A DNA stretch of 64,000 nt from Tenggerimyces flavus (GTDB lineage Bacteria > Actinomycetota > Actinomycetes > Propionibacteriales > Actinopolymorphaceae), in contig NZ_JAFBCM010000001.1 of NCBI RefSeq assembly GCF_016907715.1, forward strand, positions 6,882,001-6,946,000, written 5' to 3'. The translations under genes were made by a program, and so were the position numbers. The notes below the pieces were generated by a model that saw only the letters and a program-made list of their open reading frames with translations, was not told the DNA's origin and did not search any database. Shown in pieces: positions 60,281 to 64,000 of this stretch (position 1 is its first letter; each line of letters opens with the position of its first letter).

Positions 60281-63200
60281 ATGACTGAGGTGACTCGCCG
60301 AGGTGTCCTCGGCGCCGTAGCGGGCGCGGCCGCGTTGTCCGGGCTGCCCGCGACCACGGCACAAGCGAGCGTCGACCGGCTCCGACCCGTCCGACTGACC
60401 ACGGAGCACCTGACCAACCCCCTCGGCATCGACGCTCCGATGCCGTCGTTCGGCTGGCAGCTCCGGGCGAACGGCACGGACCGGGCGCAGAGCGCGTACC
60501 GGATCCGGGTGGCGAGCTCGCCACGACTTCTGGCCCGGCCGGACCTGTGGGACTCGGGCCGAGTGTCGTCCCCGGGCCAGACGGGAGTCGCGTACGGCGG
60601 GCGCGCACTGCGACCAAAGTCGCGGTACTACTGGTCCGTTTCGGTCTGGGACGAGTCCGGACGTAGCGGGTCGGACAGCCAGCCAGCCTGGTTCGAGACC
60701 GGCCTTCCCGCTGATGCGTGGGGCGCGTCGTGGATCGGCACCGGCATCGTCCTGCCCAAGCCGCTGCGGGTGCTGCCGCCGCGCCAGTACTCCCCCACTC
60801 CGCTCGAGCCGGGCCACACGCTCGGCCAGACGTTCGTGTCGGAGGGGCCGCTCGACGCGCTGTCGGTGTTCCTCGACGTGGTCGGGACGGCGGGCTGCAC
60901 GATGACACTGCGCCGCACCGATCCCTCCGGCGCCGTCGTGGCGCGCGCGGTGCTGTCCGGGCTGACGCCGGACAACTACGGGAACGCGATCGGCCGGCTC
61001 GCGTTCTCACCCGAGCTCGCGCCGGGCACGTACTACCTGGAGCTGTCCGACGCACAAGGGTCGGTGGCGTGGCAGGGGCTGGCCGAGGATCTGTATCCGG
61101 ACGGCGTGGCGTACGTCGATGGCGCCGAGCGGCCGGGCGAGGACCGGTGGGTGTTCGGACTGCCGCCGGACCCGCCGGCGGATCCCGTTCTCCGCAAGGA
61201 GTTCGCGCTGCCCGCGCGCGTCGAGTCGGCGCGGCTGTACGTCGTGGGGCTGGGGCACGCGGTGGCGTACGTCAACGGCGAGCGCGTGGGCGACGCAGTG
61301 CTCGAGCCCGGTGCGACGAACTTCGACCAGCGGGTGCTCTACCGGACGCACGACGTGACCTCGCTGCTGCGGCGCGGCGCGAACGCGATCGGCGTCGAGC
61401 TGGGCCGCGGCTTCTTCTCGACGCGGGCTCCGGACAGCGACGGCGCGAACCTGGCGGCCTGGATCGCGGAGCCGCAACTGCTTGCCCGCTTGGAGATTCT
61501 CCTGTCCGACGGCCGTCGCGTGGTCGTGGGTACGGGTCCCGACTGGTCGGTGGCCGACGGCCCGACGACGTACGACGGCCCGTACACCGGCGAGTCGTAC
61601 GACGCGCGCCGCGCCGCCGCATTGTCGGGTTGGACGCGCGCTGGCTACGACGCCGCCTCGTGGCGGCGGGCCGCCGTCGTCCCCGCGCCGGCCGGGCGGC
61701 TGGTGGCGTACGCCGGGGAGCCGATGCGCCGTCAGCCTTCGGTATCGCCGGTACGGGTGACTTCCCCGGCTGAGGGCGTGCGGCTGTACGACTTCGGGCG
61801 CGTGCTCGCCGGGTGGGTGCGGCTGTGTGGGCGCCTCCCCGCCGGCGCGAAGATACGGCTGCTCTCCGGGGAGAAGCTCGGCCCGGACGGGCGGGTGTAC
61901 CTCGGCATCGCCGGCGGGAACGACAACCCGTCCGTCAACGGCCGCTTGCAGGTGGACGAGTACGTCGCCTCCGGTGCTGGTCGCGAGACGTGGGAGCCGT
62001 CGTTCACCTACAAGAGCTTCCAGTACGTCGAGGTGACCGGTGTCTCGGAACCGCTCGACCTGGTTGCCGTTCCGGTGCGCAGCGACGTGCCCGTGACGAT
62101 GAAGCTGTCGGTGGAGCACCGCGAGCTGCAGTGGATCGCGGACGCGTTCCTGCAGACGGCGAAGAACAGCATCCACGGTTTCCCCGACGCGTCACCGTTC
62201 TCGAAGGTGGGCTGGCTCGGGACGGTGACGAACCAGGGTCCGCCGCTGCTGTACCAGTTCGGGATGGCGAGCGTGTTCGCGCGCTGGCTCGACGACATCG
62301 CCGCGACGCAGTCGCCGAGCGGTGCGCTGCCGCTCGTCGCGCCGCTCGGTGGGCCGCCGGCGGAGTTCCTGCTGTCGCCTGGATACGTCAGCGTGTACGC
62401 GGATCTGGTGTGGCGGTACTGGCTGACGTACGGCGACCGTTCGGTCGTGGCTCGGCACTTCGACGGCGTGAAGCGGTCGGTGGACTGGATGCTGTCGCAG
62501 CTGCGGGACGGGTTGGCCGACGACACGTTCGGCGACTGGTACCCGCCGAACCCGCAGTCGTACCCGCGCGGACCCGAGGGCGGGAAGCTCGTGGGCACGG
62601 CGTACGTGATCAAGTCGGTCCGGAACACCGCCGCGCTGGCCTCGGTGCTGGGCAGGGACTCGGTGGCCTCGTCGTTGCGGGCACGGGAGCGTGCGTTGGT
62701 GGCTCGGTTCAACTCAGCGTTCCTGAAGTCGTCAGGTGTCTACGAGACCGAGGTGCCGACGGCGTACCGGCAAACCAGCAACGCGGTGCCGTTGGCTCTG
62801 GGCCTGGTGCCTTCGGGGTCGGTCGCTCGCGTTGCCGCCGGGCTGGCGGCCGACGTGGAGTCGAAGCAACGCCACCTTGACACCGGCTCGATGGGCACGG
62901 GCGCATTGCCGTACGCGCTGTCGGACTTCGGGCGGCCGGACCTGGCGGTGGCGGTGCTCGGGCAGAAGACGTACCCGGGGTACGGGTATCTGCGGTCGCT
63001 CGGCGCGACGACATTCTGGGAGCGCTGGGAGGCGATCGCGCGGGCGCGGCAGGACCCGACGTTGAGCGGACCGGTGAAGTGGCTGGTGGAGCGCGCCGCT
63101 GGCGTGGAACCGTTGGCCGCTGGCTGGGCTCGGTTCCGGGTCGCTCCCGCGGTGACCGCTTCGCTGCCGTCGGGCTCGGTCGTGCTGTCGACAGTGCGCG

Positions 63201-63355
63201 GCCGGGTAGCCGTGTCGTGGCGGCGGCGCGGCTCCTCGTTCACGCTGTCGGTCGAGGTGCCGGTCAACGCGGTGGCCTCGGTGGTGCTGCCGGACGGGCG
63301 GACGCGCGAGCTGGGCTCAGGCCGGCATCGGCTCCGGGCCCGGCTCGAGCGGTAG
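60281..63355 (+). CDS. Tat-exported GH78 (alpha-L-rhamnosidase-like) protein with altered active site
   Basis: The 1024-residue protein has a twin-arginine signal (MTEVTRRGVLGAVAGAAALS). It then has a fibronectin-like domain (~residues 30-145), GH78 N-terminal and concanavalin-like domains, and a six-hairpin catalytic barrel. In ordinary members the barrel carries Asp-Cys-Pro-x-Arg-Glu-Lys-x-Gly-Trp-x-Glu; here the stretch is DASPFSKVGWLG (residues 636-647), so the general-acid Glu is Ser641 and the following Glu is Gly647. The base Glu914 in TTFWERWE is kept. It may be a non-hydrolytic binding protein or have shifted specificity. Starts at ATG in a short leader. Confidence 0.88.
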   Translation: MTEVTRRGVLGAVAGAAALSGLPATTAQASVDRLRPVRLTTEHLTNPLGIDAPMPSFGWQLRANGTDRAQSAYRIRVASSPRLLARPDLWDSGRVSSPGQTGVAYGGRALRPKSRYYWSVSVWDESGRSGSDSQPAWFETGLPADAWGASWIGTGIVLPKPLRVLPPRQYSPTPLEPGHTLGQTFVSEGPLDALSVFLDVVGTAGCTMTLRRTDPSGAVVARAVLSGLTPDNYGNAIGRLAFSPELAPGTYYLELSDAQGSVAWQGLAEDLYPDGVAYVDGAERPGEDRWVFGLPPDPPADPVLRKEFALPARVESARLYVVGLGHAVAYVNGERVGDAVLEPGATNFDQRVLYRTHDVTSLLRRGANAIGVELGRGFFSTRAPDSDGANLAAWIAEPQLLARLEILLSDGRRVVVGTGPDWSVADGPTTYDGPYTGESYDARRAAALSGWTRAGYDAASWRRAAVVPAPAGRLVAYAGEPMRRQPSVSPVRVTSPAEGVRLYDFGRVLAGWVRLCGRLPAGAKIRLLSGEKLGPDGRVYLGIAGGNDNPSVNGRLQVDEYVASGAGRETWEPSFTYKSFQYVEVTGVSEPLDLVAVPVRSDVPVTMKLSVEHRELQWIADAFLQTAKNSIHGFPDASPFSKVGWLGTVTNQGPPLLYQFGMASVFARWLDDIAATQSPSGALPLVAPLGGPPAEFLLSPGYVSVYADLVWRYWLTYGDRSVVARHFDGVKRSVDWMLSQLRDGLADDTFGDWYPPNPQSYPRGPEGGKLVGTAYVIKSVRNTAALASVLGRDSVASSLRARERALVARFNSAFLKSSGVYETEVPTAYRQTSNAVPLALGLVPSGSVARVAAGLAADVESKQRHLDTGSMGTGALPYALSDFGRPDLAVAVLGQKTYPGYGYLRSLGATTFWERWEAIARARQDPTLSGPVKWLVERAAGVEPLAAGWARFRVAPAVTASLPSGSVVLSTVRGRVAVSWRRRGSSFTLSVEVPVNAVASVVLPDGRTRELGSGRHRLRARLER

Positions 63356-63862
63356 GCCGGTGTCGGCGAGAATCCGCTTGACGGTGGCGTCCAGCTCGCT
63401 GTGCTGGTCGATGACCTGCTCCCGGTCGCCCGGGAGCAGGTCGCGGTCCCGGTACCACTCGGCCATCACGTCCGGCCCGTACACGGCCGCCTCTGGCTTG
63501 GTGGCGTGCCGGCGGACGGTCTCGTCGAACGGGACGTCGAAGTAGTAGAAGAACGATGGCCCTCTGTTGGCGGCGGCGAGCCGATCGAGCATCTCCGCGT
63601 ACCTGGCCGCGTCCAGGATGCCCTCGACCACGACGTGATAGCCGCGGTCGAGGGCGAACCGCGCGGTGTGCTCGATCAGCTCGATGTTGATGCCGCCAGG
63701 GACGTCCCGCTCGCGCAGGATCGTCCGGCGGAGCACGTCCTGGCCGACCCACGCCATCGAGCGCTCGCAGGCCATCCGCAGCGCGTGGGCGACCGAGCTC
63801 TTCCCGGACGCGGACGGGCCGCGGAGGACGACGAGCCGCGTTCTTGGGCTGCCGATCTTCAC
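63317..63862 (-). CDS. P-loop kinase (AAA_33/zeta-toxin-like)
   Basis: The 181-residue protein has Walker A VVLRGPSASGKSSVAHALRM, Walker B-like HVVVEGILD, and a lid with RHATKPEAAVYGP. It resembles small ATP-dependent kinases and zeta-type toxins, but no antitoxin gene is adjacent. Its 3' end overlaps the GH78 gene by 39 bases. The substrate is unknown. Confidence 0.85.
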   Translation of the reverse strand: MKIGSPRTRLVVLRGPSASGKSSVAHALRMACERSMAWVGQDVLRRTILRERDVPGGINIELIEHTARFALDRGYHVVVEGILDAARYAEMLDRLAAANRGPSFFYYFDVPFDETVRRHATKPEAAVYGPDVMAEWYRDRDLLPGDREQVIDQHSELDATVKRILADTGLPLEPGPEPMPA

Positions 63863-64000
63863 CCCGCGAGCCTAGGGGCGGCCACCGACGTGGCGGGGGC
63901 TCGGGTGCTGCTGTTGCTGTTGCTTTGCCCTGCTGTGCTTGGTCGGGCTCGCTGGTCGGGCTGTGGCGGCGGTCGATTGTGGTGGCCGGTTGGCCACCTT

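Noticed and set aside
63317-63862. Zeta-toxin/antitoxin pair
   Set aside because: No antitoxin gene is present next to the P-loop kinase, so only a general kinase call is made.
63863-64000. CTGCTGTTGCTGTTGC-type low-complexity tail
   Set aside because: Short repetitive bases at the window end with no gene, repeat unit or structure that can be supported.

Overview
The window is high-GC DNA from an actinobacterium. Supporting signs are GTG/TTG starts beside GGAGG-type ribosome sites, an AfsR/SARP-type regulator, a LAL-type LuxR regulator, a GAF-ANTAR protein, a class E sortase, stand-alone STAS proteins, an F420-type LLM oxidoreductase remnant, YbaB/WXG-like genes and Tat-exported glycosidases. 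The mix resembles Kribbellaceae/Nocardioidaceae-like soil actinobacteria; that placement is inference. No rRNA, tRNA, CRISPR array, phage or insertion sequence was seen.

Layout. (1) 1-10.3 kb: end of a MocR-type regulator, a DUF2461 protein, a secreted GH43-CBM13-SGNH enzyme with an apparent frameshift in its signal peptide, and a set of signalling genes: four stand-alone STAS proteins, a truncated PadR gene, a DUF2188-like protein, a GAF-ANTAR regulator and a DUF1206 membrane protein. (2) 10.3-20.4 kb: an AfsR-like regulator preceded by three SARP-type repeats, an SSB paralogue, a cytokinin-dehydrogenase-like flavoenzyme divergent from a LuxR regulator, a DAO-type flavoenzyme, a class E sortase with its small membrane partner, and a Tat-exported amidohydrolase. 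(3) 20.4-29.5 kb: a binding protein and two permeases of an oligosaccharide/peptide ABC importer divergent from a GH20 hexosaminidase, a type-VII-secretion-like trio (WXG-like, large WXG/TM protein, YbaB) and a metallo-beta-lactamase-fold hydrolase. (4) 29.5-38.2 kb: a SulP transporter, then a TetR-FAD monooxygenase-TPR-kinase-acyl-CoA dehydrogenase-SDR operon whose last three enzymes match the lva (4-hydroxyacyl-CoA) logic, then a sulfotransferase/class IV aminotransferase pair. (5) 38.2-47 kb: a Cax-type antiporter, a deleted LLM oxidoreductase, a four-gene ATGA-coupled operon (VOC, MFS, DUF899, RibD-type) facing a LAL regulator, and a haloalkane-dehalogenase-like protein that has lost its cap. 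(6) 47-57.7 kb: a PhoD-like phosphatase, a secreted beta-helix protein coupled to a SurA-like lipoprotein, SDR/TetR, TPR and VOC genes, and an RHH-DUF4097-ABC operon with an iterated operator at the RHH start codon. (7) 57.7-64 kb: rhodanese, VOC, a MEDS/HATPase anti-sigma-type kinase, a DUF1992 protein, a GH78 protein missing key acidic residues, and a P-loop kinase.

Two themes stand out. The first is carbohydrate scavenging (GH43, GH20, GH78, a beta-helix protein, an oligosaccharide importer). The second is a partner-switching style regulatory network: five cytosolic or membrane proteins carry STAS domains and one carries an RsbW-type ATPase. Several genes show local decay (PadR, LLM oxidoreductase, dehalogenase, GH43 signal peptide, a GT2-like protein).
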